A stretch of DNA of 64,000 bases from Cryptomeria japonica (lineage: Eukaryota; Streptophyta; Pinopsida; Cupressales; Cupressaceae), in NCBI RefSeq assembly GCF_030272615.1, contig NC_081406.1:476622900-476686899 (forward strand). Reading direction: 5' to 3'. Shown piece after piece: positions 1 through 10,385 of the stretch. The translations under genes were made by a program, and so were the position numbers. The notes under the pieces are model-generated. The model was not told where the DNA came from. It did no database searches and worked only from the letters and a program-made list of their open reading frames with translations. The first letter of the stretch is position 1; each line of letters opens with the position of its first letter.

Positions 1-2130
1 AGTTTTCCTTCATTGTTGTTGCCAACACAACTGACTAGTTGCTTTGTGTCCTACAGTGGAGCGTAGATATGCTAGTGAGTCGAGAAAGGTGCTCAATGGT
101 TTTGAGGCTTGGATCGGAGCTAAGACTGATGGAGTGGACATGGATTGATGAGATTAGGTTAGGGTACCTAGCGTGGATACCCCACATGATATCACAAATG
201 GCCATGCTTACAGCATTGATTGAGCGATGGAGGAGTGAGACCGCCATATTCCACCTGTCGATGGGAGAGATCATCATCACCTTAGAGGATGTGTATCAGA
301 TTTACAAAATGTCGATATGAGGAGCATGCAGGATAGCATGGAGGGTAGATCAGGTAGAGGCAGTGAGACTATTGGTTGGTGTTGATGTACCATTCCAGCA
401 TAGGTAGCTATCTTTGGAGTAGGAACTGGCCCATGCACCACCTCTGAGATGGATTTAATTCTATGTATGTGCATTGGTCAACAGCTACATACTCCCAAAC
501 TGAGGAGGCAGATCCATTGTTCTAGGAATGATCCCAGTGGTTATTGATGTGGTTGATGGTGAACATCCTATGGAATGGGTGATGTTGGTGCTTGTGAAGC
601 TATACAAGGAGCACAACGATATTGTTTACCATCCTGGGTAGAGTTTTAGCTATGTTGCACTATTACAAGTATGGTCATGGGAGCGTATTGTTGTCACTCA
701 GCCAATCAGTTGGCAAGATAAGGATCCATCACAACTTGTTGTCTATAGCTATAGAAGATCATTTCACTATGAGGTTATAGATGACATCAATCATTAGAGG
801 GTTACCTTTGATCGATTAGCTATGGATTCCATCACATGGAGGCCCTACATGACTATAGTTGCATGGTCAGAGGATCCATGACACATTCTATACATGATTA
901 CTCCAAGATATATCATTGGTCAATGGGAGTGTGTGATTGAGATGTATAGGACAAACAAAGTGCGAAAATAGTTCAAGTAGGTATAGGATGTACTCGAGCC
1001 ACCTCACAGGTTTTGACACATTACCAGGGAGAGAGTGGTCGATTTTGGGCCATGTTTATAGGACAAGGCAAAGCTAATTGATGGATTGACTTGATTAGCA
1101 CTAGCATAGTGGAATTTGTGGGGGGCAATAGATGCAGGGGCTACAAAAGCTTATCAAGCATAGTGGGTAGAGATTAGGTTGAGGCATGTAGGCAAGGCAA
1201 GATTAGCACCCCTCAATGTACAGAGGGTGTAGATCAGAGCTAGGGGAGGCAAAGTTAGCCAGTACCAGTTAGCTCATAGGTTAGTAGAGAGGGTTGTGGA
1301 GGTAGTGACTAGGGTGAGGTCCAGATTAGCCTTAGGGAGATAGGGATAGAAAGAGGGAGAGGGAGGAGAGAGAGGAGATGGAGGAGATGGAGGAGAGGCT
1401 ATAGAGGTAGACCCACCCAAATAGGGAGTCACACTAGGGAAGGAAAAGAGACAGACTTGAAACGGGACTTCTCTATGACAGATACCACCTCAAAGGGCCA
1501 AGAGGGAGGAGAGGGGAAAGGAATTGAAAGCACCACAAGATCCAGCAGCACATATTTTTTCCCTCAAGGAGGCAATAAGGAGAGAAAACCAGAGGCTACA
1601 GATAGTAACTGCGGAGAGGGACAACCTAAGACAAGAGTGAGATGCAGCAGAGCAGGCTAGGGCACAACTATAGGTGAATAGGGATAGGCTCCTCTAGGAG
1701 AGAGATGGAGTACTAGCTGTCAGGAATGTATTCAAGCATGCTTGATGTAAGACAAAGGAGATGATGGTCAAGTATTAATGGTAGAGAGATGAGGCCAGAT
1801 AGGAAGTAGGAGGAGGATGGGAGATATTGTTGGGAATGATTGAGCCCTAGATGGTAGAGATAGAGACTCTATCTCATCAGGAGGGGTGGTATAGAGCTCT
1901 ATACAAGAAATTTGTACCGAAGAATCAAAGAGAGGCCTATGTTCCACCACCTAGGGCTAGGGAAGCTATCTCCTCATATAGCAGAGGATCTAGTGGGGGG
2001 AACGAGAGATCTAACTAGAGTACAAGTGGATCTAGCAAGAGGACCCACATAGAGGATAGCATAAGGTCAACATTAGGATCAAGGACAGGGACCTACCTCA
2101 CCACCCAAGAGAATTTTGTTATATCTTTAT
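1..2130 (+). pseudogene. Plant mobile domain (PMD, aminotransferase-like) gene remnant
   Basis: The plus strand carries a broken gene resembling the plant mobile domain family. These proteins occur as host genes and inside transposable elements. The clearest match is at about 200-318, where ALIERWRSETAIFHL is followed by GEIIITLEDV; the family usually shows a similar ERWRPET..FH..GEMT.TLEDV block. Further family-like text appears at about 585-690 (LVKLYKEHNDIVYHPG, then WSWERI) and 840-870 (WRPYMTIVAW). A purine-rich, charged stretch (1320-1480) and a Ser/Gly/Arg-rich tail (1960-2070) follow. Stop codons break the frame repeatedly, the first at 318, and the start lies off the window. It is not functional as it stands. 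Whether it belonged to a host gene or a transposon cannot be told. Confidence 0.6.
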
Positions 2131-2317
2131 GTAGAGAGCCATATAAAGGATATTTTTGTTGTACTATATACTAGATTCAAAGATTCATTCATTCAATGTA
2201 TTGATTCTTGACACCCCATGCAGTTTTTTTTATGAGCATGTGAGATGATCACTATTTATTTATTCATTGCATGTACTCTATTATTTTGAGATTAGATGTA
2301 CCCAATGATGTTTATAT

Positions 2318-3403
2318 TGATGAATACTAAGAGGGGGGGGTGAATTAGTATACCCAATAACCTTACCAAACACTTAAACAGTTTTAATGTAGACCGGTAT
2401 AGCCCTTTAAACAGTAAACCAGTTAATACACAGACAAGCCAAATAGAAAATAAAGCATTCTCCCACAATAACACAATCACCATAAAACAAGATATTTTTA
2501 TGTGGAAACCCAAATGATAAAAACCACGGTGAGTAAAACTCACAAGTCTACTATCTACAGAATAGCAACTAGACCGATTAAGGTTAGACCAGTTAAGGCC
2601 TTACAATGTTCTTCACCAGAATAGATCCTTTTAGGAATCCTGATCTCTGTTAGGAGATAAGTCCTTTTAAAGACTACCCTATTAAAGGATTTCAGATCCA
2701 CAACTATGAACCACCTTGTTAGAGGATTTAGAACAGGCTTAACTTAGCCTACCCAGTTAAGGGTCTCTGACTTGTCGAAGAGATTAGTAATCAACAAGTG
2801 ATCTAGAAAATAGCACAAAATTCTTAGTTAGATCCTTGATTGTGCTCTGTTCATGCATTGTAGCATTACTTCAGTCTTTTGTCCTTCGCACATTCAATCT
2901 CAATCACAAGGTACTTTTTGCAAAGACCTAATCTTCTTACAAAACACACTCAAAACCCTAGACATGATGTCCTCATATAGGAATCTGATTTTATGTCAGT
3001 CCAATGAGATTAGATTACAATTTCCTAGGTACAATGCATCTAGGTTTGTAACATGGCGAATGATAACTCATCACACTTTACAAGTTTTCCAATTAACAAA
3101 ACAAAGTATACCGGTTTACAAACAGACTGGTAAACTCAAACATAGTGTTTTGATTTTAAAAAGATTGGTTGTCGCTTGGGGTCCTCAAACTGCTTGAGGT
3201 CCTTGTACCACTTGAGGTTCTCGTTCATGCTTTGACTGGTAAGCTCCTTCTACAAACACCAATAGTCTTCTACAAACAAAGACTATGCATACATTGGCAT
3301 ATAATACCGGTTTTTACAATACATCACATACTACTGGTTGAGAATAACGTATACAACAAATAAGTGTGTGTCCATCAATGACAATCACAACTAATTACAA
3401 ACA
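2318..3403 (-). mobile_element. Copia-type solo LTR, diverged copy A
   Basis: Read on the minus strand, this block ends in a C-run followed by CTCTTAGTATTCATCA, the usual shape of a copia LTR 3' end in this sequence. The other end lies near 3390-3403, where the text GTGTGTCCATCAATGACAAT also occurs in the related copies at 4807 and 26931. A second, better aligned family member is at 25821-26955. No primer site, gag or pol lies beside it, so it is called a solo LTR. No convincing target duplication was found, so the ends are uncertain by 10 to 20 bases. Small open frames in it are not considered genes. Confidence 0.5.
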
Positions 3404-4494
3404 TCATCAAAATGCAAACATATATGTATATACTTGTACATATATTTTTGACATACATTTAGACAATGATGATATATATGACAGATACTTCATTTTGATC
3501 TGAATATATCATACTTTTATCTATTTTTTATGCATGTATAATTTATGATGTATGGATGCACATTATTATGAGATACTAACATGCTTGTGGTGCAGGATGT
3601 GATGTATTCATGGATGAATGGATTATGTGATGTTTTTTATGATATGACTACATATGCTATGCACTGAAAAATTTATGACATGGTGTGATGCTATTATGAT
3701 GCTTTATGATAGGATGTTATGTGACGTGTAGTGCATGGATTACGTAGTGACCCCTATGTGATTCAAGATGTGATATGTGATGTGAGCTATGAGATTATGA
3801 CTATATGACATGCATTTGGATGTGATCAGTATACTATATGTAATGGATGTAATGTACATGAACTATGTATGACGCGCTAACCCATATGTGATGCAGGATG
3901 TAATGCATAATGCTTAGAGGAAACAAGGAAAGGGTGATGACACAAACAGAAGGACAGAGGGATGTGTGCATATTCCCAAGAGGACTAGAGGGGAAAAAGA
4001 ACTAGCAAAGTGTAATGCAATGGAAAGGAAGATAACATGGAGTGCGAGCACCCGCAAAAATGGGATGCCATGTAGTAAGCACTTATTTTATTTTAGCATA
4101 ATTTGTGATTCACTAGGGTATAAGGAGCCAAGGTGTAATTTCGCATCCAATGCATGGACTGACAACATATAAATAGGCATGCAAGGTTGGTCCAGCACCA
4201 CACAAAGTCATAGAGAATTATACAGGAAACAATGCTAGAAGAACCACAAGCAAAAGACATGCCTCAATGTAACATTATATAGCCAAGACCTCATGAGGGA
4301 AAAACAAGGATCACATCCAAAAGAGATGCCAACATAACCAAAAACTGAGAAGATCACATCTCAAGCTTTTGTTGATCCCAACGCACCATGATATGAAAGA
4401 TATTGGTGACCAAGAGAAAACAATACACTAGGAGTGTTGAAAAGATAAGCAAAGATAAAAAAGAATCAAAAGCCAACACAAGTGTCTCAGATGT
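3404..4494. other. AT-rich spacer with no recognisable gene
   Basis: This stretch is rich in short ATG, GATG and TGATG words, especially 3580-3910, giving a degenerate, non-periodic simple sequence. No motif of a known protein family is visible on either strand, and the short open frame at 3966-4172 matches nothing recognised. Similar ATG-rich text occurs at 6880-7090 near the 3' end of a gypsy element, so it may be decayed retroelement 3' noncoding DNA. That is a guess. Confidence 0.4.
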
Positions 4495-4874
4495 CTCATC
4501 ACAAAAATAATATCAGTTGGTAACTCATCACAGAGTAATATCGGTTCATACATTTACCTATTACCGGTTCACATATTTTACAGATTACCAGTTTTTTAAA
4601 ATGGTGACTGGGAAAAATGATAACAACCGCTTTGTTCCTTCGTACCACTTTGGGATCCTTGAACCGCTTGGGTCTTTATACCACTTGAGATCGGTAAACA
4701 CTTTCTGCAAAACACCGATAGTCTAAAGACTATAATACACAATACCGGTTGGAACAAATACCAGTTGAGCATAACTCATACATACAAAAAGTGATCTCAA
4801 AGCAAGTGTGTGTCCATCAATGACAATCACAACATCATCATCAAAAATGACAATAATATGTTTTATGGGGTTAT
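4495..4874 (-). repeat. Leader block shared with 26616-26995 (truncated copia-type LTR piece)
   Basis: This block is nearly identical to 26616-26995, in the same orientation. It lies on the primer-site side of the LTR copy at 4897-6305. In the second copy the same text continues into a complete copia-type LTR (25821-26955). Here it stops abruptly at about 4495. The shared block means similarity between the two LTR copies runs about 400 bases beyond the LTR edge, which a simple 3' LTR would not show. Confidence 0.6.
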
Positions 4875-4892
4875 ACCCCACGATGGGCACCA
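4875..4892 (-). promoter_or_regulatory. Decayed primer-binding site, tRNA-Lys type
   Basis: On the minus strand this reads TGGTGCCCATCGTGGGGT. It is a mutated version of the better kept site at 26996-27013 (TGGCGCCCACTGTGGGGC). It lies 4 bases from the CA end of the neighbouring LTR, the expected place for a primer site. Its presence suggests that this LTR copy once stood as a 5' LTR, or that two elements shared it. Confidence 0.55.
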
Positions 4893-4896
4893 GAAA

Positions 4897-6305
4897 TGTG
4901 TGTGGGAAAAGTGGTGCAAAGGTTTCAAAAGGTCCACACACCAATGGGACTCTTGGTGCAAGTTATGGAGCTATATTGAATAGCTCAACTCCCCAAGGAA
5001 TGTTCCATTGTTCTCCATCTCACCGGATCCCTCAAGTCAATGCCTTTTCTCTCAGATAACTGAGCAAAGTGACTTCAGGAATGCCAACTCCAAGAATGAG
5101 GGTTGTTTGATCAACTTAATATGAATGCATTCCTAGTTATGCATGATATTAAATCTAATATGATTTAAACTAGCATGGATATGATGATAAGATAAAAGAT
5201 TAGTAAAACCTATCCTAACATGATATACTAGTCTATTATGAGAATGCTATGATAATGGAAATGCTTCTTAAAATGCTTATTAAGATGATTTATATTCAAA
5301 GAGAGGCTAAATGCTTGATTTTAAAAATGATTATGGATTGGATGCATGGAACTTGGATACTTAGTAAAATGTCTATAAGTTTGATACTAAAGACTTGCAT
5401 ATGAAAATGAGAGATTGAGAGCTCTATTTATAGGAAAAATAGGGCAATGGATGGTCAAGATTGGATAATCTTAACAAGGGCCAGGATTAAAAGTTATCAA
5501 TCCATGTTTACAATTCTCACCAATGAAATGGTGACATTTGTCAACAATAGACTACTTGAGAGGAGATGTAAGAAGCATTAAATGCTTGAGAATACATGAT
5601 GGTTACCATAGGAGGTAAGGGTTAAGGTTAGGTTAAGGTTATCCATTGGATAAAGATTTTACCCAAAGGATAAACTCTTGTGCAAGGGTTAAAGGAATAA
5701 CCATGGTCAAAGCAATGAATGCTTGATGAGACCCTTGGGTTAGATGAAGATTGAGTTAGAGAGAAAGTCTCTAATCATGCAAGAAGGTTGAGTTAACCAT
5801 TAATGGTTATGAAGACTTTAAAGGTTAACTTGTTGAAGACATAAAGCCTTTAATGGTTTTCAAATACTTTGAGGGTTTGAGAAGTGACTTTCCTTTGCTT
5901 AGGGATGTGACAATATTTAGGAGATGGATTAGGCTAATTTAGAAGTGATCAAAAGAATAAAGAAGGGGGGGTTAGGAGGCAAGTGGGAGATGTAGGATTT
6001 TGCAAGTGGATGAAGGGGAATTGTAATTAAAATAAATTACTTTATTTCAATAAAATAGATGCAACTTGCATAAATACAAGTGGGGGATTTAATTAAATGG
6101 GCTAGAAGGGGGATTTAATTAAATGTTAATTTAATTAAATGGCTTAGATAGAAGAAAGGTATATTAATTAAATCTTAATTTAATTAATAGGCGATTAGAA
6201 GAATAGGGATATTAATTAAATCTTAATTTAATTAATTGGAAGAATTAAGAATAATTAAATGAATAAAATTCACTTAATTCATTGTGCAACTTTTAGGTGT
6301 CTACA
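4897..6305 (-). mobile_element. LTR of gypsy element G1, low-coordinate copy (3' LTR by position)
   Basis: On the minus strand this starts TGTAGACACC at 6305 and ends ..CACACA at 4897, about 1.41 kb. It matches 27018-28441 at roughly 96 percent by eye. A polypurine tract lies directly upstream (6306-6321) and the broken integrase is further upstream, so by position it is the 3' LTR of G1. The U3 part (5990-6300) is rich in TTAATTAA-like words. A TATA-like box at 5425-5432 gives the promoter direction. The primer-site remnant on its far side is unexpected for a 3' LTR and is discussed in the findings. Confidence 0.75.
5425..5432 (-). promoter_or_regulatory. TATA box of G1 LTR
   Basis: The minus strand reads CCTATAAATAGAG, a plant-type TATA box. 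The same word is kept in the other LTR copy (27545-27552). It implies minus-strand transcription starting near 5395-5400, and so a U3-R-U5 order that agrees with the coding direction of the element. Confidence 0.55.
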
Positions 6306-6321
6306 TTTTGCCCCTCTTTGA
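6306..6321 (-). promoter_or_regulatory. Polypurine tract of G1
   Basis: The minus strand reads TCAAAGAGGGGCAAAA immediately before the LTR start TGTAGACACC. A purine run abutting the 3' LTR is where plus-strand DNA synthesis is primed in LTR retrotransposons. The match in place and composition is good. Confidence 0.7.
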
Positions 6322-8140
6322 AGTGACGTGTGACCACATGTTGATTCAAAGAAAATTTTTTGGATATGTTGTCAAAATATCGATATGATGCCCCAGATAT
6401 GAAGAATTGATTTGATATGAAAAGTTGATATGAGACTGATGTGAAATTGGTGTCGATATTCGATATGATAATGCACCCTCAAGAGATCATTTATGTACAA
6501 AAGGTATGAATGATCTCTCGAAAGAAGAAGAATGCTATTTGAAAGATACTTGAGTTGATAGTGACGACATGCATGGGTTTGATAAGATTGATTATATTGA
6601 TTGGATTGAGATTAAGATTGATTACATTGAGATCAAGTCTGGTTTCAGGTATGGCACCTCCTATATAAGACAAAGATGATTGAAACATCTAGTTTCAGGA
6701 ATGACACCGCCTGTATAAGACAAAGATGATCAAAGCATCTGGTTTTAGGAATGATATATCATGTATAAAACCTTATCAAAATGTCTAGTTTCAAGAAAGA
6801 TATATCTTGTATAAGAGCTTATCAAAATGTCTGGTTTCAGGAAAGATACATCATGTATAAGACATGATAGATGATATTTGGAAGAATGATGAAGATATGA
6901 AAGTGAATAAAGATTCCATGATGATGCGATAGATATGCATGTGATGGATGCAATGATAAATATGACTAGATGATGATGATGAGATGTATCTTGAAAATGA
7001 GATGTGTGATAATGATATGATGTGAGATTAATGCAAGATGAAAATGTAATATGCAACTAAAATGCAATATTAAGATGATAATGATGTGCAGCTAATGCAA
7101 GTGTAAAATGATATGCAACTAATCGATCGCCCTCTTTTTCTTGTTGTCGTTCCTGTGTAGTCACAAGTTTGTGCTCTATTTTTGTTTGTCATCATTGAGC
7201 TTTTGATATGTTGGGATTTTATACAAGAATAATGGTATAATTAAACCATAATGACCTAAGTAAAATGTACATGAATTTTGATATTACAAGACGACACAAG
7301 CGTCGAGGTATAATTGAACCAAGACGACCTAAGTGTAGCTTGCATAAAACAAACAAGATTTAACCATTTGTATGTGCAAAGTGGAATAATATCTTCAATG
7401 ATATGTTTCCAATAATGTCTCAAGACAAAATTTGCATCATACAAGTGATTGCCTCACTGACAGAAAACCAAAAAAATATCAAACTCCCCTACCACTTTCT
7501 CTAGCTTGATGCATCGTTGAGAAATTCAGGAGGTCCAATGATTCAAAAATTTGAAGTGCAAATAGTCAAAACTTCATGCGAGATGTAAACAAATTATAAT
7601 TCAGAAAATCATCCATCATGTGTGTGTTGAAGATGTTAATTAGATCAGTGTCTTGTTTTCTCGGCTGATGAACTGTTGTTGACGGGGTTTTCTTAGCATG
7701 TTGTAATTCTTGTTTGCTTGTTGTTAGAATGCTTGAAGTTAGAGGAATGATGCCCCTAACTATAGATACTGATCAATGTGGATATTTGCAGTGATTACCA
7801 AGCCATGGTGGGATATGATGAATTGGTCTTCAGTTAAGCAAGGATAGTGACTACGCTAAGTATGTCCGAGATAATGTTGCATAAAAAGTGTTGGGCGATG
7901 GCCATTAGCTTTGACTTTGGATGCAAAAGATATGAGTAAGGATAGATAGAGGAGTTGTTCCCTCAAAAATAGCACCTATTGCCAGGTTTTCCCACTTGTT
8001 TTTATTGCACCTTTTTGTTGTTTTTCTGATTTTTTTGTATTTTTTTTATTGTATTGTAGTTTTCACTTTTTTCGTGCATTAGACCACTCAAGTGTAGAAT
8101 TTATTCAGATGGATGTTGCTGGTTGGTTCATCGAGCACAT
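6322..8140. other. 3' noncoding region of G1
   Basis: This lies between the end of the integrase remnant and the polypurine tract. It holds the tandem repeat at 6638-6875, an ATG- and GATG-rich degenerate stretch (6880-7100), and T-rich sequence at 7990-8070. No protein motif was recognised on either strand; the short open frames at 6745-7056 and 7256-7444 are judged to be chance. Confidence 0.5.
6638..6875. repeat. Five-copy tandem repeat, unit 46-51 bp
   Basis: Units begin at about 6638, 6688, 6738, 6784 and 6830, each opening with TCTRGTTTYARG and containing GTATAAGA or a close variant. The first two units (about 50 bp) resemble each other most, as do the last three (46 bp), which suggests two rounds of duplication. 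It lies about 320 bases upstream, on the minus strand, of the polypurine tract of G1. Confidence 0.75.
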
Positions 8141-8149
8141 CACCCTCTA

Positions 8150-9329
8150 AAGTTGTTAGCTGATAGGCACCTGATCCATAGGCTGAGATGATGACATTGG
8201 GACCTAACCAGTTAGGTTCAAACTTCCCCTTCTTTTCTCGATCCTATTGATTTCTGGGATTTTCTTTTAGCACAATATCACTGACTTTAAAAATCCTATG
8301 GATGACTCTGTGGTTGTAGCTTCTACACATGCGTTGCTAGTATGCTTTGAGGTGATCATAGGCATGTTGTCATTTTTCATCTAAAAGCTCTAGTTATTGC
8401 AATCTATTTACCTAATACTCCTCATCTGGCATGAGGCCTTTTAAAGATACTATGAGGGATGGAATTTCTACCTCAAGAGGTAAAATTGCTTCTAATCCAT
8501 ACACGAATGAATATGGCATAGCCCCTGTAGGTGTCCTGATGCTAGTCCTGTATGCCCAAAGTGTTGGATTGAGTTGTACATGCCAATCCTTACCTACATC
8601 ATTTACTGTCTTCTTTAGGATTTTCAAGATTGTTTTATTTGATGCCTCTGCTTGACCATTCCCCTATGGGCAGTAAGCTGTAGAGAAACAATGTTGGATT
8701 TTGAATTGCTCACATAGTTCTCACACATCCTGATTTTTGAAGGGACACCCGTTGTCTATGATGATAGAACTAGGAATGCCATATCAGCAAATTAGATAAT
8801 TGAGAATAAATGAGGCAATCTGCTTTCCATTTACTGTGGTCAGTGGAACTACTTCAATCCATTTTCTGAAATACTCTGTTACAGCGATAATGAACTTGTG
8901 CACATTTGGAGAGGAAGGGTGGATTTTCCCTACTAAATCAAGTCCCCACTAACAGAAAGGCCACAATGTTGTAAATGGTTGCAACTCCTATGTTGGTGCA
9001 TGGATAAGATTGCCATGAATTTGGCACTTAGGCCATTTCTTTGCAAATTGATAAGAGTCTTTTTCCATTGTCGGCCAGTAATATCCCATTCTCAAAAAAA
9101 ATTTAGCAAGAGTAGGACCACTTGAATGCGTGCCACAGATACCCTCGTGAAGCTTGTGTAAAGCAAAGTCAGATTCATTACTATCAAGGCAATGAAGAAG
9201 AGTACCATCTAGACCTCGACAGTAAAGTGTGTCAACGGTTAAGGTATAACAAGCGGCTTGCCGTATAAAGTTGCATTTTTTTATTTCAAGATAGGTCAAT
9301 GGGTAGGGTATTGGTTTTAAGATATTCAT
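8150..9329 (-). pseudogene. Integrase remnant of gypsy element G1
   Basis: The minus strand encodes pieces of a Ty3/gypsy integrase, the enzyme that inserts element DNA into the genome. In order they are an H2C2 zinc-binding region at about 9180-9010 (LHEGICGTH, then GYYWPTMEKD), core text at about 8790-8720 (YGIPSSIIIDNG), a late-core block at 8560-8440 (WAYRTSIRTPTGA, YGLEAILPLEVEIPS), and a C-terminal block at about 8330-8170 (KGKFEPNWLGP). The first Cys of the usual CxxC is Trp (KWPKCQ), which would spoil zinc binding. Stops and frameshifts break it near 8630-8990 and below 8412. The PTGA..Y..VYG.EAVLP style is that of the Tat/Ogre branch. Confidence 0.85.
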
Positions 9330-10385
9330 AGATTATCCCATATAGAGGAGAGTGTTGTTCTCAATTTTTGATTGCTTTGTTTTCTCTACTAGAATTTCAA
9401 ACCTCTGTCGCTTATGGAAAGAACAACAAGAAATAGAAACAAAAGACAAAAATTAACAAGGTTTATATAGAAACCTTCTACACTTTAATCTTCCACTTAG
9501 CTCAGATGGGTATGCCTTTGGGATCACTCTTTCATAGATGCAATGAAAGACTTACAAAAGACCAGTGCTAACTTCTACAAACCTTATTCACTTTAAACAT
9601 AACTAAACATAAAAGAAAGACTCGTATTCATTTTTATTGATCATCAAGAAGGTCATGAACTTCAATAAGCTATACCAATGCCTTATTCGGGCTTTAGATT
9701 CATTTAGAATTAGATGAGAACTGATAGAAGAAACTTACATACATGCCATTTCATTCGTTTAACTAAATTTATATATGCTTGACATATATAAAATCTCACC
9801 ATATGCTAAACCCAGCCATCAAAAATTTAAGTAGAATCACTGATTACCAATGAAAAAGATTTAAGTATATTTAATTTCCCTTCTTGGGGGAACAACCTAC
9901 AATATTCTCGTAAATTGCTTTGCAAATCATTCAATTAAACAATCCTGGATCATCTAATCAAAATGGTACCCAATCATGCAAACATGAAGACAACGAGAAT
10001 CAAGACTTAAAATGTTATGGTTTGTATAGTAATATTCTCCATCAAATTCTACATAACTCAGAATGATTTTCCAAAAAGCTAGAAAAACCTAAATACATTT
10101 TGCCAACCTTCTTACAGAATTCTTGTGATGATTTTCTAAGTAGTCCTGGTATCCATTTATAGAGATATGGATGCGACAAGCTTCGAACTTCCCTAGAAAT
10201 ATTTTGTTCTAACCATAATTCCCCCTCAAAAAGGGTTACATTGTTTACTAAAGAAAATAGGAGCAAAACCAATTAGTTAACCAGCTAGAGAAAGGCCAAA
10301 TGACTTCTCAATATTCACAAGTCGAGTGTCAGGTGTACTCAATTCTTCAAAAATCTAATTAGCCCAAAATAAACTGATACAAGAG
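9330..10385. other. Unassigned stretch between the unknown frame and the integrase
   Basis: No recognised protein motif is visible. A short minus-strand open frame (10272-10042, 76 codons) lies just after the stop of the unknown long frame and has no known match. The RNase H and the connection region expected upstream of a gypsy integrase are absent here. Integrase-like text begins at about 9329, so a junction between G1 and foreign DNA probably lies near 9340. Confidence 0.4.

Noticed and set aside
6638-6875. CRISPR-like repeat array
   Set aside because: Units adjoin with no unique spacers, copies differ, and the setting is a plant retroelement.
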